Part shown: in pieces, positions 16,733 through 26,579 of the stretch
How the letters are laid out: each line of letters starts with the position of its first letter
Position numbering within the stretch: the stretch's first letter is position 1
Assembly: GCF_005144885.1 (NCBI RefSeq)
Contig: NZ_CP039690.1
Span: 2,431,001 to 2,495,000, forward strand
Reading direction: 5' to 3'
DNA length: 64,000 bases
Source: Phreatobacter stygius
GTDB lineage: Bacteria > Pseudomonadota > Alphaproteobacteria > Rhizobiales > Phreatobacteraceae
Program-made: the position numbers and the translations under genes
The notes under the pieces: generated by a model
The model's database searches: none
The model's input: the letters and a program-made list of their open reading frames with translations, nothing else
Told to the model about the DNA's origin: nothing

Positions 16733-18130
16733 ATGCAAACTCAATCCCTCGCCGTCGCCGAACCCCCTGCCGAGCCGGCCCGCAGTGCGGCGATCACCGG
16801 CTGGGTGCTGTTCGATTGGGCGGCTCAGCCCTATTTCACCCTGATCAACACCTTCGTCTATGCGCCGTTCTTCGCCAGCGCGGTCGCCGCCAATCCGGTC
16901 GAAGGCCAGGCCATGTGGGGTTTCGCCACCAGCGCCGCCGGGCTCGCCATCGCCTTCCTGTCGCCGATACTGGGCGCCATCGCCGATGCGTCGGGCCGCC
17001 GCAAGCCGTGGATCGCCGCCTTCGGGGTCCTGCTGGTGGTCGGATCGGGGCTCCTGTGGTTCGGCCGGCCCGGCGCGCCGGAAACAGTGGCGCTCGTCCT
17101 GTTCGCCTTCGTGCTCGCCACCATCGGCGCGGAATTCGCCACCGTCTTCAACAATTCCATGATGCCGACCCTGGTACCGCCCGACCGCATGGGCCGGCTC
17201 TCCGGTCTCGGCTGGGCGATCGGTTATGTCGGCGGCATGACGTCGCTGATCCTGATGCTGGGTTTCCTGGTGGCAAACCCGGAGACCGGCAAGACGATCA
17301 TTGGCCTGAAACCGCTGTTCGGGCTCGATGCGGCGGCGCGCGAGGGCGACCGGGCCGCCGGCCCGCTGACTGCCCTGTGGTTCATCGTCTTCGTCATTCC
17401 GCTCTTCCTGTTCACCCCGGACGTGCCGGCCAGGATGGGCATGGCGGACGCCGCGAGATCCGGCCTCAGAAGCATCCGCGGCACCATCGCCGAGCTGCGC
17501 AAGCACCGCAACATCATGGTCTTCCTGATCGCCAACATGATCTACATGGACGGCCTGATCGCGCTGTTTGCCCTCGGCGGCATCTATGCGGCCGGCGTGT
17601 TCGGCTGGACGACGATCGAAATCGGCCTGTTCGGCATGCTCCTGACCATCACCGGCACGTTCGGCGCGCTGATCGGCGGCAAGCTCGACGATGCGATCGG
17701 CTCGAAGCCGGTGATCCTCGGCGCCATCCTGTTCCTGACCCTGTCGACTTTTGCCATCCTGCTGATCGGGCCGGGCCACGTCTTCTTCGTCTTCGAGACG
17801 GCGAAACCGATGCCCGGCGACGGCCTGTTCGCGACCCTGCCGGAACGGATCTACCTGATCCTCGGCGGGATCATGGGCGCCGCCGCGGGCCCGCTCCAGG
17901 CGGCCTCGCGCTCGCTCCTGGTCCGGCTCGCGCCGCGCGACAAGATCGGCCAGTTCTTCGGCTTGTTCGCCCTGTCGGGCAAGGTCACCGCCTTTGTCGG
18001 CCCGTTCCTGTCGAGCGTCGTGACGCTGGCGCTCAACGACCAGCGCGCCGGCCTCGGCGTGCTGCTGGTCATGTTCGTCATCGGAGCGATCACCCTGACG
18101 CAGGTGCGCACCCGGCCCGCGCCGGCCTGA
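16733..18130 (+). CDS. MFS transporter, UMF1/Atg22-like family
   Basis: A 465-residue membrane carrier with about 12 hydrophobic segments. The opening GWVLFDWAAQPYFTLINTFVYAP is typical of the UMF1 (Atg22-like) branch, as is the loop GAIADASGRRKPWI after TM2. Late segments GQFFGLFALSGKVTAF and GPFLSS also fit. Substrates of bacterial members are unknown; the yeast homologue exports amino acids from the vacuole. No neighbour suggests a ligand. Confidence 0.88.
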   Translation: MQTQSLAVAEPPAEPARSAAITGWVLFDWAAQPYFTLINTFVYAPFFASAVAANPVEGQAMWGFATSAAGLAIAFLSPILGAIADASGRRKPWIAAFGVLLVVGSGLLWFGRPGAPETVALVLFAFVLATIGAEFATVFNNSMMPTLVPPDRMGRLSGLGWAIGYVGGMTSLILMLGFLVANPETGKTIIGLKPLFGLDAAAREGDRAAGPLTALWFIVFVIPLFLFTPDVPARMGMADAARSGLRSIRGTIAELRKHRNIMVFLIANMIYMDGLIALFALGGIYAAGVFGWTTIEIGLFGMLLTITGTFGALIGGKLDDAIGSKPVILGAILFLTLSTFAILLIGPGHVFFVFETAKPMPGDGLFATLPERIYLILGGIMGAAAGPLQAASRSLLVRLAPRDKIGQFFGLFALSGKVTAFVGPFLSSVVTLALNDQRAGLGVLLVMFVIGAITLTQVRTRPAPA

Positions 18131-18178
18131 GCCGGCTCGGATGGCCCCAACGATCCTGGCCTCTCTCCGAAGCCGGCC

Positions 18179-18565
18179 CTAGCTGCGGCCGCCCCAGGGC
18201 GCCGATGAGGGATAACCGCCTTGCTGCGGCGCGGCCTGAGCCTGGAAAGCCATCTCGACCGAAACGGCGGTGCCGCTGACGCTGACCATCAGCATGGACT
18301 TGCCGAGCGTCTCGTAATCGACATCGATGCCGACAATGGCATTGGCGCCGAGCCGCTGGGCTTCCTGCATCATTTCGCCGAAAGCGGTGTTGCGGCCGTC
18401 GCGCAGCACCGCCTCGTAGGAGCCGGCGCGGCCGCCGACGATGTCGCGGATCGACGCGAAGAAATCACGGAAGATGTTGGCGCCGAGAATGACCTCGCCG
18501 GTCACCACGCCGTGGTAGCGAATGATGCGGCCGCCTTCGAGGGTCGGCGTCGTGGTCAGCAGCAT
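18179..18565 (-). CDS. YbjQ/UPF0145 heavy-metal-binding-domain protein
   Basis: A 128-residue cytoplasmic protein of the YbjQ family. Diagnostic segments are [23 protein letters not shown], then [11 protein letters not shown] and [17 protein letters not shown]. The C-terminal ~20 residues are Gln/Gly/Pro-rich and not part of the fold. The ATG at 18565 has a GGAG ribosome site; the longer frame upstream lacks support. Family members form ring oligomers of unknown role; the heavy-metal label comes from structural similarity only. Confidence 0.88.
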   Translation of the reverse strand: MLLTTTPTLEGGRIIRYHGVVTGEVILGANIFRDFFASIRDIVGGRAGSYEAVLRDGRNTAFGEMMQEAQRLGANAIVGIDVDYETLGKSMLMVSVSGTAVSVEMAFQAQAAPQQGGYPSSAPWGGRS

Positions 18566-18671
18566 GGGAGGATCTCCGGTTCGCGACCGCGCCAATCTAG
18601 AACATCTGCCGGCGCCGTCGATACCGTTGCGTCAAGGGCATCGGGTCATGGCCCGGCGGCGCGCCCGGACC

Positions 18672-20276
18672 TCAATGGCGGAAGTGGCGGGTGCCGGTGA
18701 ACACCATGGCAAGGCCGGCCTGGTCGGCGGCCTCGATGACCTCCTTGTCGCGCATCGAGCCGCCGGGCTGGATCACCGCGGTTGCACCCGCCTCGACCGC
18801 TGCCAGCAGACCGTCGGCAAACGGGAAGAAGGCGTCGGAAGCGACCACCGAACCCTTGGTGAGCGGCACGGCATGGCCGGCGGCGACCGCCGCGTCCTCG
18901 GCCTTGCGCGCGGCGATGCGCGCCGAATCGACCCGGCTCATCTGGCCGGCGCCGACGCCCACCGTCGCACCGTCCTTGGCATAGACGATGGTGTTCGACT
19001 TGACGTGTTTGGCAACCCGGAAGGCGAAGCGCAGGTCGTTGAGCTCCTGCGCCGTCGGCGCGCGCCTGGTCACCACCCTCAGGTCCATGGCGTCGACCAC
19101 GGCATTGTCGCGCGACTGCACCAGAAGCCCACCGGCCACCGTCTTGACCGTCAGGCCGGCCGCCCGCGGGTCGGGAATGCCGCCGGCGACCAGCAGGCGC
19201 AGGTTCTTTTTGGCTGCGACGATGGCCCTGGCCTCGTCGGTCGCATCGGGGGCGATGATCACCTCGGTAAAGATCTCGACGATCCGGCGCGCCGCTTCGG
19301 CGTCGAGCGTACGGTTCAGCGCGACAATGCCGCCAAAGGCCGAGACCGGGTCGCAGGCCAGCGCCCGCTCATAGGCTTCGATCAGGCTTGCCGCCTCGGC
19401 GACGCCACAGGGATTGGCGTGCTTGATGATGGCCACCGCCGCGGTGCGCGCCGGATCGAACTCGCCGACCAGTTCATAGGCCGCATCGGTATCGTTGAGG
19501 TTGTTGTAGGAGAGCTCCTTGCCCTGCAGCTGACGGGCGGTCGCGACGCCCGGACGCGCATCCGGGCCTTGCGGGGTCTTGTAGAAGGCCGCCCATTGAT
19601 GCGGATTTTCGCCATAGCGCAACGCCTGGGCCAGCGAGCCGCCAAAGGCCCGGTAAGGCGTCGCGGTCTCCTTCAGCGCGTCGAACAGCCAGTTCGAGAT
19701 CGCCGCGTCATAGCTTGCCGTGCGGGCATAGGCCTTGGCCGCGAGCCTGCGCCGCAGATCGAGCGTGGTGGCGCCGCCATTCGCCTTCATCGCCTCGATG
19801 ACCGACGGATAATCGGCGGCATCCACCACCACCGTCACCGCATCATGGTTCTTCGAGGCCGCGCGGATCATGGCCGGGCCGCCGATATCGATGTTCTCGA
19901 TCGTGTCGTCCCAGGTCGCGCCGCGGGCAATCGTCGCCTCGAACGGATAGAGGTTCACCACCAGGAGATCGATCGGCAGGATGCCATGGGCCTTCGCGGC
20001 GGCCTCATGATCGGCATTGCCGCGAATGGCCAGAAGCCCGCCATGCACCTTCGGATGCAGCGTCTTGACCCGGCCGTCCATCATTTCCGGAAAACCGGTG
20101 AGATCGGCCACTTCGGTCACCGCCAGGCCGGCATCCTTGAGCGTCTTGTAGGTGCCGCCGGTCGAGACCAGGGCGACGCCAAGCCCGGCGAGTTCGCGGG
20201 CAAAATCGACGATGCCGGTCTTGTCGGAGACCGAAATGAGCGCACGAGCGACGGGAGCATTGGCGGAAGCGGTCAC
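18672..20276 (-). CDS. purH: Bifunctional AICAR formyltransferase / IMP cyclohydrolase
   Basis: A 534-residue enzyme of the last two steps of de novo purine synthesis. The N-terminal ~200 residues are the MGS-like IMP cyclohydrolase domain ([34 protein letters not shown]). The remainder is the AICAR transformylase domain with [14 protein letters not shown] and [15 protein letters not shown]. The start is best placed at GTG 20276, preceded by GGAGA; the frame is open further upstream. It lies next to the heparinase-like gene in the same direction, an arrangement seen in other alphaproteobacteria. Confidence 0.96.
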   Translation of the reverse strand: MTASANAPVARALISVSDKTGIVDFARELAGLGVALVSTGGTYKTLKDAGLAVTEVADLTGFPEMMDGRVKTLHPKVHGGLLAIRGNADHEAAAKAHGILPIDLLVVNLYPFEATIARGATWDDTIENIDIGGPAMIRAASKNHDAVTVVVDAADYPSVIEAMKANGGATTLDLRRRLAAKAYARTASYDAAISNWLFDALKETATPYRAFGGSLAQALRYGENPHQWAAFYKTPQGPDARPGVATARQLQGKELSYNNLNDTDAAYELVGEFDPARTAAVAIIKHANPCGVAEAASLIEAYERALACDPVSAFGGIVALNRTLDAEAARRIVEIFTEVIIAPDATDEARAIVAAKKNLRLLVAGGIPDPRAAGLTVKTVAGGLLVQSRDNAVVDAMDLRVVTRRAPTAQELNDLRFAFRVAKHVKSNTIVYAKDGATVGVGAGQMSRVDSARIAARKAEDAAVAAGHAVPLTKGSVVASDAFFPFADGLLAAVEAGATAVIQPGGSMRDKEVIEAADQAGLAMVFTGTRHFRH

Positions 20277-20387
20277 GGTGGCGGTCTCCGGGAAGGTTTG
20301 GCCGCGCCTTAGCATGGCCGGCGCGGCGCCGGAACCGCATCTTTGACGGAAAATCACCGCAGGCGCCGGATCCGCCACCTTTTGCCG

Positions 20388-22151
20388 TTACAGCGGCAGT
20401 TGCGGTTCGGGCTCGCTGTCGGGCACATGGGTCGCCGGCCGCTCCAGCCGGCGCAGCGTCCAGCGCACGCTCGGCGTCGTGCCCGACCGGCCCTCGACCA
20501 CCAGTTGCGAGGTGCGCCGCGGGCCCTCCGGCATGGCGAGCGCAATGCTCTCCTCGATGGTCACCCCGGCATCGGCGGCAAAGACCCAGGCCTCGCCGGT
20601 CGGCAACAGCAGCAGAACCGAACGGCCCTGCTCGGTCGGCACCGGCTGGACGGTCGGGTGCAGGTGGAAGCGCAACGCATAGGGCTGGTCGGCACCCTCG
20701 ATCGCATCCTCGCCGTCGAGCCTTTCGCCATCTTCGGCGAGCGTCATCACCCGGGCGACCTGCACGCCGAGGCGCCGGCGGTAGCCGTCATGGGTTGCGG
20801 TGACGGTCAGGTCGCGCCGGTCGACCTCGACCACATGTGGCCCCGACAGCATGGCTCCCTCGGCCGGGCCACGGCGCACGAAGCGGGCCGACGAGCGATC
20901 GGCGACGGTTGCCGTCGAATGGGCGGCGGTCTTGCGCGCCTCCTTGCGCCAGCTGGCGCGATGGACGGTCGGCACGCCGCAATTCATCACCACCAGCTGC
21001 CGCCCGGTCGACAGTTCGAACGACAAGGTCCCGGCATGGGCACCGGTGCTATAGCTCGCCGGCGGCGGCGCGCCGACATCGGTGATGACAACCGTGGTCC
21101 CCGCTTCCAGCCGCTCGAAACCGCTATGCGGCGCCGAGCCCGGCACCGTGCCGCGCGATTCGTCATAGACCAGCGCCGTCGTCACCAGATCGATGCCGGT
21201 CGGCCCCATGCCGTTGAACCGCGCGATCGTGCCGTCGCCGAGCCGGAAGAACCGGATCATCGGCATCATCCGATCGACCGCGGTGAGGATCGCCGCGGGC
21301 GGCGTGACATTGCGTGCCGGAAACAGCTGGCGCAACGGCAGGAGGTCGAGCACGAGGCCGACCAGCACGCCCGGATCGCGACTGACATGGCCGCCATCGG
21401 GCAGAATCTGACGATCGAGCTCCTCGCCCAGGCGCTGCGAGGCCCATTTCAGCAGCCGCTCCTCGCCTTCCAGGCAGAGCCCGGCCATGACCAGCGCAAC
21501 CAGCACCGCCAGCCGGTCGGCACCAGGGGCAAGGGAGGCGAACTGGGCGTCGAGCACGCGCACCTGCCACCAGAGCGAGCGGGCGAAGCGGCGATAGAAC
21601 ATCTCGTCCGCGCCGGCGAGCAACAGGCCGGAGGCGGCGAGCCAGGCCCTCAGCCGTTCGGCGGTGATCTGCGGCTGCCAGCCGACGGAATGGTCGCGGC
21701 CCTGCGCGGCGAGCCAGGCTTCGACCAGTTGGCGGGCCGCGGCGCCCGCCTCGGGCGTAGCGGCCGCCCTCAGATGCCGCAGCCAGCCGAAACCGGACAG
21801 CGCCTCCTGCCATTCTTCCGACGGCGGCGTGGCGGCGAACGGGTCGACCGCCTGAACCGTGCGACCGGCAAAGACATGCAGGCCTGCGATGATCTCGTCG
21901 GCCCGGACCGGATCGGCAGTGCGCAATTCCTGCGGCACCAGCAGCAGGCGCGGTGTCTGGCTGCGCCCGCGCCAGATCCGCATCATGCCGGCGCCGACCG
22001 GCCAGCCACGCGCACGGCGGTAATATCCGACGGCGGCAAGCCGGCCGGCGATTACCCACTCGCTCATCCACGCAAGGGTCTTTGCTACCAAAACCCGTCC
22101 GCCCCCAACCCACTTGGCCAACCAGACCCGCCGAATCGCTCGGCCAGTCAT
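20388..22151 (-). CDS. Heparinase II/III family protein
   Basis: About 587 residues. The N-terminal ~320 residues are alpha-helical, like the toroid of heparinase II/III lyases. The C-terminal half contains the typical beta-rich domain (VTTALVYDESRGTVPGSAPH, VMNCGVP, and HPTVQPVPTEQGRSVLLLLP). Rhizobial members next to purH are uncharacterised; a role in cell-wall or exopolysaccharide turnover is only a guess. Three candidate starts exist (GTG 22190, ATG 22181, ATG 22151), none with a strong ribosome site; I use the last because the preceding residues look non-conserved. No clear signal peptide is seen. Confidence 0.82.
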   Translation of the reverse strand: MTGRAIRRVWLAKWVGGGRVLVAKTLAWMSEWVIAGRLAAVGYYRRARGWPVGAGMMRIWRGRSQTPRLLLVPQELRTADPVRADEIIAGLHVFAGRTVQAVDPFAATPPSEEWQEALSGFGWLRHLRAAATPEAGAAARQLVEAWLAAQGRDHSVGWQPQITAERLRAWLAASGLLLAGADEMFYRRFARSLWWQVRVLDAQFASLAPGADRLAVLVALVMAGLCLEGEERLLKWASQRLGEELDRQILPDGGHVSRDPGVLVGLVLDLLPLRQLFPARNVTPPAAILTAVDRMMPMIRFFRLGDGTIARFNGMGPTGIDLVTTALVYDESRGTVPGSAPHSGFERLEAGTTVVITDVGAPPPASYSTGAHAGTLSFELSTGRQLVVMNCGVPTVHRASWRKEARKTAAHSTATVADRSSARFVRRGPAEGAMLSGPHVVEVDRRDLTVTATHDGYRRRLGVQVARVMTLAEDGERLDGEDAIEGADQPYALRFHLHPTVQPVPTEQGRSVLLLLPTGEAWVFAADAGVTIEESIALAMPEGPRRTSQLVVEGRSGTTPSVRWTLRRLERPATHVPDSEPEPQLPL

Positions 22152-22289
22152 AGCCGGTCCGTCGTGCCGCCGGCCCCTCATAGAAGACACGGCTGCATTT
22201 CCAAGGCGTTAACCATTTTCGCGCTTTGATGCCTGCATACGGCGCGGGGGGTCGACGACCCGGCGCTGGCTGGTGATGGAGTCTGTGCC

Positions 22290-23102
22290 GTGTCTCGATC
22301 GAGCCTCCTGGCGGGTATCGCCGCCTTTGCCGCGATTGCCTCTCCTGCCGCGGCGATCGAAGCCGTTTCCGGACGCTACGAGATCATGATCGGCGGCCTG
22401 CAGGTCGGCGTCGCCGGCTTCGAAGGGCGCATTTCCAACGACAGCTATGAAACCTCCGTCTCGGTGCGCCTCTCCGGCGTGTCGCGGCTGATCGCGTCCG
22501 GCCGCGGCTCGGCGACCGCCTCGGGCCGGATCGCCGGCGGGCGCGCCGTGCCGGCCAATTATGCTCTGACCCTCAACACGACCCAGCAGAATGAAGCGAT
22601 CCGCATGGCCATGTCCGGCGGCGCGGTGCGCACGTTCAGCGCCGAGCCGGCAAAACCCGAGGCGCCCGACCAGGTGCCGCTGACGGCGAGCCATCGCCAG
22701 GGTGTGCTGGATCCGCTGGCCGCGGCGCTGTTCGTGGTGGCCGGTTCCGGCCCGACGGTTTCGGCCGAAGCCTGCGCCCGGACCTTCCCGGTCTTCGACG
22801 GGCGTCAGCGCTACGACCTCGCCTTTTCCTATTCCCGGACCGAGGAACTCAAGGTTCCCGGTTATTCCGGCCCGGCGGTCGTCTGCAATGCCCGCTATCG
22901 GCCGATCGCCGGCCATCGCCCGGCGCAGACCCAGGGCATGGAGCAGAACCGCGACATGCAAATCTGGCTCGCCCCGGTCGCCGGAACGCGCGCCCTGGTG
23001 CCGGCACGCATCATGATCCGCACGCCGGTCGGCATGGCTCAGATCGAACCGACCAAGCTCGAGCTCGGCAGCCCCACCTCGACCGCCTCGATCAACCGCT
23101 GA
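22290..23102 (+). CDS. DUF3108 domain-containing secreted protein
   Basis: A 270-residue exported protein starting at GTG. Residues 1-22 form a signal peptide (LLAGIAAFAAIASPAAA). The mature part matches DUF3108: GRYEIMIGGLQVGVAGFEG near the start and a late CNARYRPIAGHRP. The fold is a beta-rich lipocalin-like one of unknown function, often encoded near peptidoglycan or ribosomal genes in alphaproteobacteria. It is divergent from the heparinase-like gene across ~138 bases and is followed by a short GC hairpin. Confidence 0.85.
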   Translation: MSRSSLLAGIAAFAAIASPAAAIEAVSGRYEIMIGGLQVGVAGFEGRISNDSYETSVSVRLSGVSRLIASGRGSATASGRIAGGRAVPANYALTLNTTQQNEAIRMAMSGGAVRTFSAEPAKPEAPDQVPLTASHRQGVLDPLAAALFVVAGSGPTVSAEACARTFPVFDGRQRYDLAFSYSRTEELKVPGYSGPAVVCNARYRPIAGHRPAQTQGMEQNRDMQIWLAPVAGTRALVPARIMIRTPVGMAQIEPTKLELGSPTSTASINR

Positions 23103-23115
23103 CGCCGGCTAAGGG

Positions 23116-23132
23116 CCGCTCCCGGAGCGGCG
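23116..23132 (+). terminator. Weak terminator-like hairpin after the DUF3108 gene
   Basis: GCCGCT and AGCGGC pair around a CCCGG loop, 13 bases after the stop. No T-run follows, so intrinsic termination is uncertain. Confidence 0.3.
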
Positions 23133-23375
23133 CAGCAGGTCGCTTCACAGGGCTTGGCGCACGCAAAGGCAGCGATCCCGGGCTCGATTTCCGGGCGGCC
23201 TGCCCGAGATTTGAGCAAACGCTGATTTTGCTTCGAAAAACGGGTTGCCGTCGGCCCCGGCATGGTCTTTGCTGCCATCTGTAATTCTACGAGACGGGTC
23301 CCGATCCGGGCCGGTCCGGACTGGGTCGCCGCAGCGGCCCGGCCGCTCAACAATAATATGCCGAAGGGCCCTGCC

Positions 23376-24428
23376 ATGACCGATCTCCCGCGCTCCCGCC
23401 CGACCCGCCGCGACACCCTGAAACTCGCCGGCGCTGCCGCGATCGCGGGCCTCGCTGCTCCCGCCGTCCATGCCCAGGCGACCACCAATGTGCGCTTCAC
23501 GCTGGACTGGCGGTTCGAAGGGCCGGCCGGCCTGTTTCTCAGCGCGCTGGAAAAGGGGCATTTCCGGGCCGAGGGCCTGAACGTCTCGATCGACGCCGCC
23601 TCCGGCTCGCGCGAGGGCGTCACCCGGGTTGCTTCCGGCACCTATGACATGGGCTTCGGCGACGTCAATTCGATGATCCGGTTCCGCGACGAAAACCCGA
23701 CCGTCGATCTGAAGGCGGTCATGATGGTCTATGACCGTCCGCCCTTCTCGATCGTCGGCCGCCGCTCGCGCGGCATCACCGCCGACGTCAAGAGCCTGGA
23801 AGGCAAGAAGTTCGGGGCGCCCGCGCCGGATGCCGCCTATGCCCAGTGGCCGATCTTCCGCGCCGTGAACAATCTCAACGAGTCGACCATGCGGTTCGAG
23901 AATGTCGGCTTTCCCGTGCGCGAACCGATGCTGGCCTCCGGCGAAGTCGACGCGATCTTCGGTTTCGCCCATTCCTCCTACATCAACCTGAAGTCGCGTG
24001 GCGTGCCCGACAGCGACATCATCGTGCTGCACATGTACGACTATGGTGTCGATCTCTACGGCAACGTCCTGATGCCGAGCCCGGGCTTCCTGCAGGCGAA
24101 CCGCGCCGCGGTCGCCGGCTTCAACCGCGCCGTGGTCAAGGGCATCCGCGATTGCATTGCCGACCAGGCCGCTTCGGTGAAGCTGGTGCTCGCGCGCAAC
24201 GACGTGGCGCGCCAGGAGACCGAGGCTGAACGTCTCAAGATGACCATCGACAATTACGTGCTCACACCCTGGGTCAAGGCCAATGGCGTCGGCGGCATCG
24301 ATCCGGCGCGCATGGCGAAGGCCATCGACCAGATCGGCCTGACCTTCACCTACAAGAACAAGCCGAAGGTCGAGGACGTCTTCCTGGCCGATCTGCTGCC
24401 GCCCGCCGGCGACCGCCGGCTGGCCTGA
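23376..24428 (+). CDS. NitT/TauT-type ABC substrate-binding protein with Tat signal
   Basis: A 350-residue periplasmic receptor. The twin-arginine signal is clear: RPTRRDTLKLAGAAAIAGLAA, then AVHAQ. The mature part belongs to the SsuA/ThiY-like group (VRFTLDWRFEGPAGLFLSALE, GHFRAEGLNVSIDAASG). Ligands in this group include sulfonates, nitrate and thiamine pyrimidine precursors; none can be singled out here. ATG 23376 is chosen because it places the RR motif near the start; an in-frame ATG at 23358 is also possible. It heads a three-gene transporter. Confidence 0.9.
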   Translation: MTDLPRSRPTRRDTLKLAGAAAIAGLAAPAVHAQATTNVRFTLDWRFEGPAGLFLSALEKGHFRAEGLNVSIDAASGSREGVTRVASGTYDMGFGDVNSMIRFRDENPTVDLKAVMMVYDRPPFSIVGRRSRGITADVKSLEGKKFGAPAPDAAYAQWPIFRAVNNLNESTMRFENVGFPVREPMLASGEVDAIFGFAHSSYINLKSRGVPDSDIIVLHMYDYGVDLYGNVLMPSPGFLQANRAAVAGFNRAVVKGIRDCIADQAASVKLVLARNDVARQETEAERLKMTIDNYVLTPWVKANGVGGIDPARMAKAIDQIGLTFTYKNKPKVEDVFLADLLPPAGDRRLA

Positions 24429-24447
24429 GTCCGGCCCGCGACGATCG

Positions 24448-24470
24448 ACCGGGGCACGAACCGCCCCGGT
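24448..24470 (+). other. Perfect hairpin between binding-protein and ATPase genes
   Basis: ACCGGGGC and GCCCCGGT pair as an 8-bp stem with a 7-base loop, 20 bases after the binding-protein stop, followed by a weak pyrimidine stretch (CCCTGTTCTC). It may attenuate downstream transcription or protect the upstream mRNA. Confidence 0.55.
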
Positions 24471-24497
24471 CCCTGTTCTCCCGCCGAAAGCTCGTCC

Positions 24498-25283
24498 TTG
24501 CGCCCCTTCGTCGAACTGACCGACGTCAGCCATACCTATGCGACCGGCGCGACGCTTGCCGTCGACGGCCTCAACCTGAAGGTCAACGAAGGCGAGTTCG
24601 CGGCCGTCGTCGGCCCTTCGGGCTGTGGCAAGTCGACTTTGATGAAGCTCGCCACCGGCCTGCAATTCCCGCAGAAGGGTGCGGTTGTCGTCGACGGCCG
24701 CGAGGTGACCGCGCCGGTCAAGATCGCCGGCATGGCGTTCCAGGCGCCGACCCTGCTGCCCTGGCGCACCACACTCGAAAACCTCATGCTGCCGCTCGAG
24801 ATCGTCGAGCCGCACCGCTCCCGCCTGCGCCGGCACAAGGCCGAATATGTCGAGAAGGCCGAGGCGCTGCTGGAATCGGTCGGGCTGAAGGACGCCGGTT
24901 CGAAATTTCCCTGGCAATTGTCCGGCGGCATGCAGCAGCGCTCCTCGCTCTGCCGGGCACTGATCCACGAACCCAAGCTCCTGATGCTCGACGAGCCCTT
25001 CGGCGCGCTCGACGCCTTCACCCGCGAGGAGCTCTGGTGCGTCATCCGCGACCTGCACGCGCGCGGCAATTTCACCGTGATCCTGGTCACCCACGACCTG
25101 CGCGAGGCGACTTTCCTGGCCGACCGGATCTTCTGCATGTCGTCCAGGCCGGGCCGGATCATCGCCGAGCGAGAGGTCGGCTTTGCCCGCCCGCGCGACC
25201 TCGAGCTTACCTACACCCAGGAATTCTCCGCCATCGTCCACGATCTGCGCGCCCGCATCGCGGAAGCGCGCACGACCGCCTGA
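24498..25283 (+). CDS. NitT/TauT-type ABC transporter ATP-binding protein
   Basis: A 261-residue ATPase with Walker A GPSGCGKSTLMKLATGL, signature LSGGMQQRSSLCRAL, Walker B KLLMLDEPFGALDA and switch His in ILVTHDLREATFLADRI. The start is a TTG; no ATG gives the full N-terminus (RPFVELTDVSHTYATG). It couples to the permease beginning 10 bases downstream. The Q-loop region AFQAPTLLPWRTTLENLMLP is typical of the nitrate/taurine subfamily. Confidence 0.93.
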   Translation: MRPFVELTDVSHTYATGATLAVDGLNLKVNEGEFAAVVGPSGCGKSTLMKLATGLQFPQKGAVVVDGREVTAPVKIAGMAFQAPTLLPWRTTLENLMLPLEIVEPHRSRLRRHKAEYVEKAEALLESVGLKDAGSKFPWQLSGGMQQRSSLCRALIHEPKLLMLDEPFGALDAFTREELWCVIRDLHARGNFTVILVTHDLREATFLADRIFCMSSRPGRIIAEREVGFARPRDLELTYTQEFSAIVHDLRARIAEARTTA

Positions 25284-25293
25284 AAGGCGCATC

Positions 25294-26175
25294 ATGCAGG
25301 TCCTTTTCGACTTCCTGCTCGCCTGGTGGCCGGTCGGTCTGGTGCTGGGCGTCCTGGCCTATGTGCTGTTCCTGCTGTCCCAGGTGGTGACCGCGACCAC
25401 GCTGGACCGCACCAAATTGTCGCTTCAGCTCGCGCCGCTGCTCTGCACCGCCGCCTCGTTCCTGGCCTGGGAATTGTTCTGCCGGGCGTTTGGCGTGTCG
25501 ACCTTCGTGCTGCCGGCGCCGAGCGACATCGCGCTGTCCTTGTGGGAATTCCGCCGCCAGATCGGCCTGCATTCGTTCCACACCGCCTGGATGACGCTCG
25601 CCGGTTTCGGCCTGGCGGTGGCCTTCGGCATCCTTCTCGGCCTGCTGCTCGGCGCCAGCCGCTTCTTTTATGCCGGCTTCTATCCGCTCCTGGTCGGCTT
25701 CAATTCGGTGCCGAAAGTGGCGGTCGTACCGATCCTGGTGATCTGGTTCGGGGTCGGCTGGCTGCCCGCCGTGCTCACCGCCTTCATGATCTCGTTCTTC
25801 CCGATCGTGGTGAATGTCGCGACCGGGCTTGCCACCATCGAACCGGAAGTCGAGGACGTGCTGAAGGCGCTCGGCGCCTCCAAATTGCAGATCATGACCA
25901 AGGTCGGCATTCCGCGCTCGCTGCCCTATTTCTTCGGCTCGCTGAAGGTCGCCATCACGCTCGCCTATGTCGGCTCGGTGATCGCCGAATACAACGCCTC
26001 GCGCTTCGGCATCGGCAATCTGATGGCGCGGGCTTCCGCCGACTTCAACGTGCCGCTGCTGTTCGCCTCCCTCATCGCGCTCGCGATCCTCGGGGTGGTC
26101 ATGTACATGGCAACCGTCTGGCTGGAGAACCGCATGACCGGCTGGGCGCAGCGCTCGTCCTTCGCGGCCGGATGA
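25294..26175 (+). CDS. NitT/TauT-type ABC transporter permease
   Basis: A 293-residue inner-membrane permease. The N-terminal ~50 residues add one extra membrane segment. The BPD-transport domain follows, with LPAPSDIALSLWEFRRQIG and the EAA-loop-type segment EVEDVLKALGASKLQIMTKVGIP. Start ATG 25294 lies 10 bases past the ATPase stop; the longer frame overlaps that gene and is not favoured. It completes the transporter with the two upstream genes. Confidence 0.93.
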   Translation: MQVLFDFLLAWWPVGLVLGVLAYVLFLLSQVVTATTLDRTKLSLQLAPLLCTAASFLAWELFCRAFGVSTFVLPAPSDIALSLWEFRRQIGLHSFHTAWMTLAGFGLAVAFGILLGLLLGASRFFYAGFYPLLVGFNSVPKVAVVPILVIWFGVGWLPAVLTAFMISFFPIVVNVATGLATIEPEVEDVLKALGASKLQIMTKVGIPRSLPYFFGSLKVAITLAYVGSVIAEYNASRFGIGNLMARASADFNVPLLFASLIALAILGVVMYMATVWLENRMTGWAQRSSFAAG

Positions 26176-26279
26176 CGCATCGACACGCCGCGGTTGCCGC
26201 TTGCCCCGCCGGCCGCCCGGCCCCATAAATCGGGGCCTTGCGACCCATCCATCCGATCCCTCCTCGATAACGGGCCCCC

Positions 26280-26570
26280 ATGAAAGCGCTCATCGATGTC
26301 ATCGACATCGCCCTCAACATCTACAAGTGGGTGATCATCGTCTCGGCGGTTCTGTCCTGGCTCATTGCGTTCAACGTGGTGAATTACCGCAACCAGATCG
26401 TCGCGCAGATCGACCAGACGTTGCGGGCGCTGACCGAGCCGGTTCTGGCGCCGATCAGGGCGCGCATGCCCAATACCGGTGCGGTCGACCTGTCGCCGGT
26501 CGTGCTGCTGCTGGGCATCATCCTTATCCAGCTGGTGCTGGCCTACTACGTCCGACCCTATGTGTTCTGA
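26280..26570 (+). CDS. YggT family membrane protein
   Basis: A 96-residue protein with two hydrophobic segments separated by a short loop carrying the family pattern LTEPVLAPIRARMPNTGAVDLSP. YggT proteins are linked to cell-division or osmotic functions in different bacteria, without an established mechanism. Adjacent DUF167 (YggU) genes are a conserved neighbour in proteobacteria, seen here 9 bases downstream. Confidence 0.92.
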   Translation: MKALIDVIDIALNIYKWVIIVSAVLSWLIAFNVVNYRNQIVAQIDQTLRALTEPVLAPIRARMPNTGAVDLSPVVLLLGIILIQLVLAYYVRPYVF

Positions 26571-26579
26571 GCGCCGGAC

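Noticed and set aside
22204-22222. AAGGCGTTAACC word, also present near 48129
   Set aside because: Two copies of a 12-mer in gaps of 64 kb are suggestive at best; no full palindrome or spacing pattern supports a named regulator site.
23145-25295. 716-residue minus-strand frame opposite the NitT/TauT genes
   Set aside because: Shadow of the binding-protein and ATPase genes; no recognisable domain or ribosome site.
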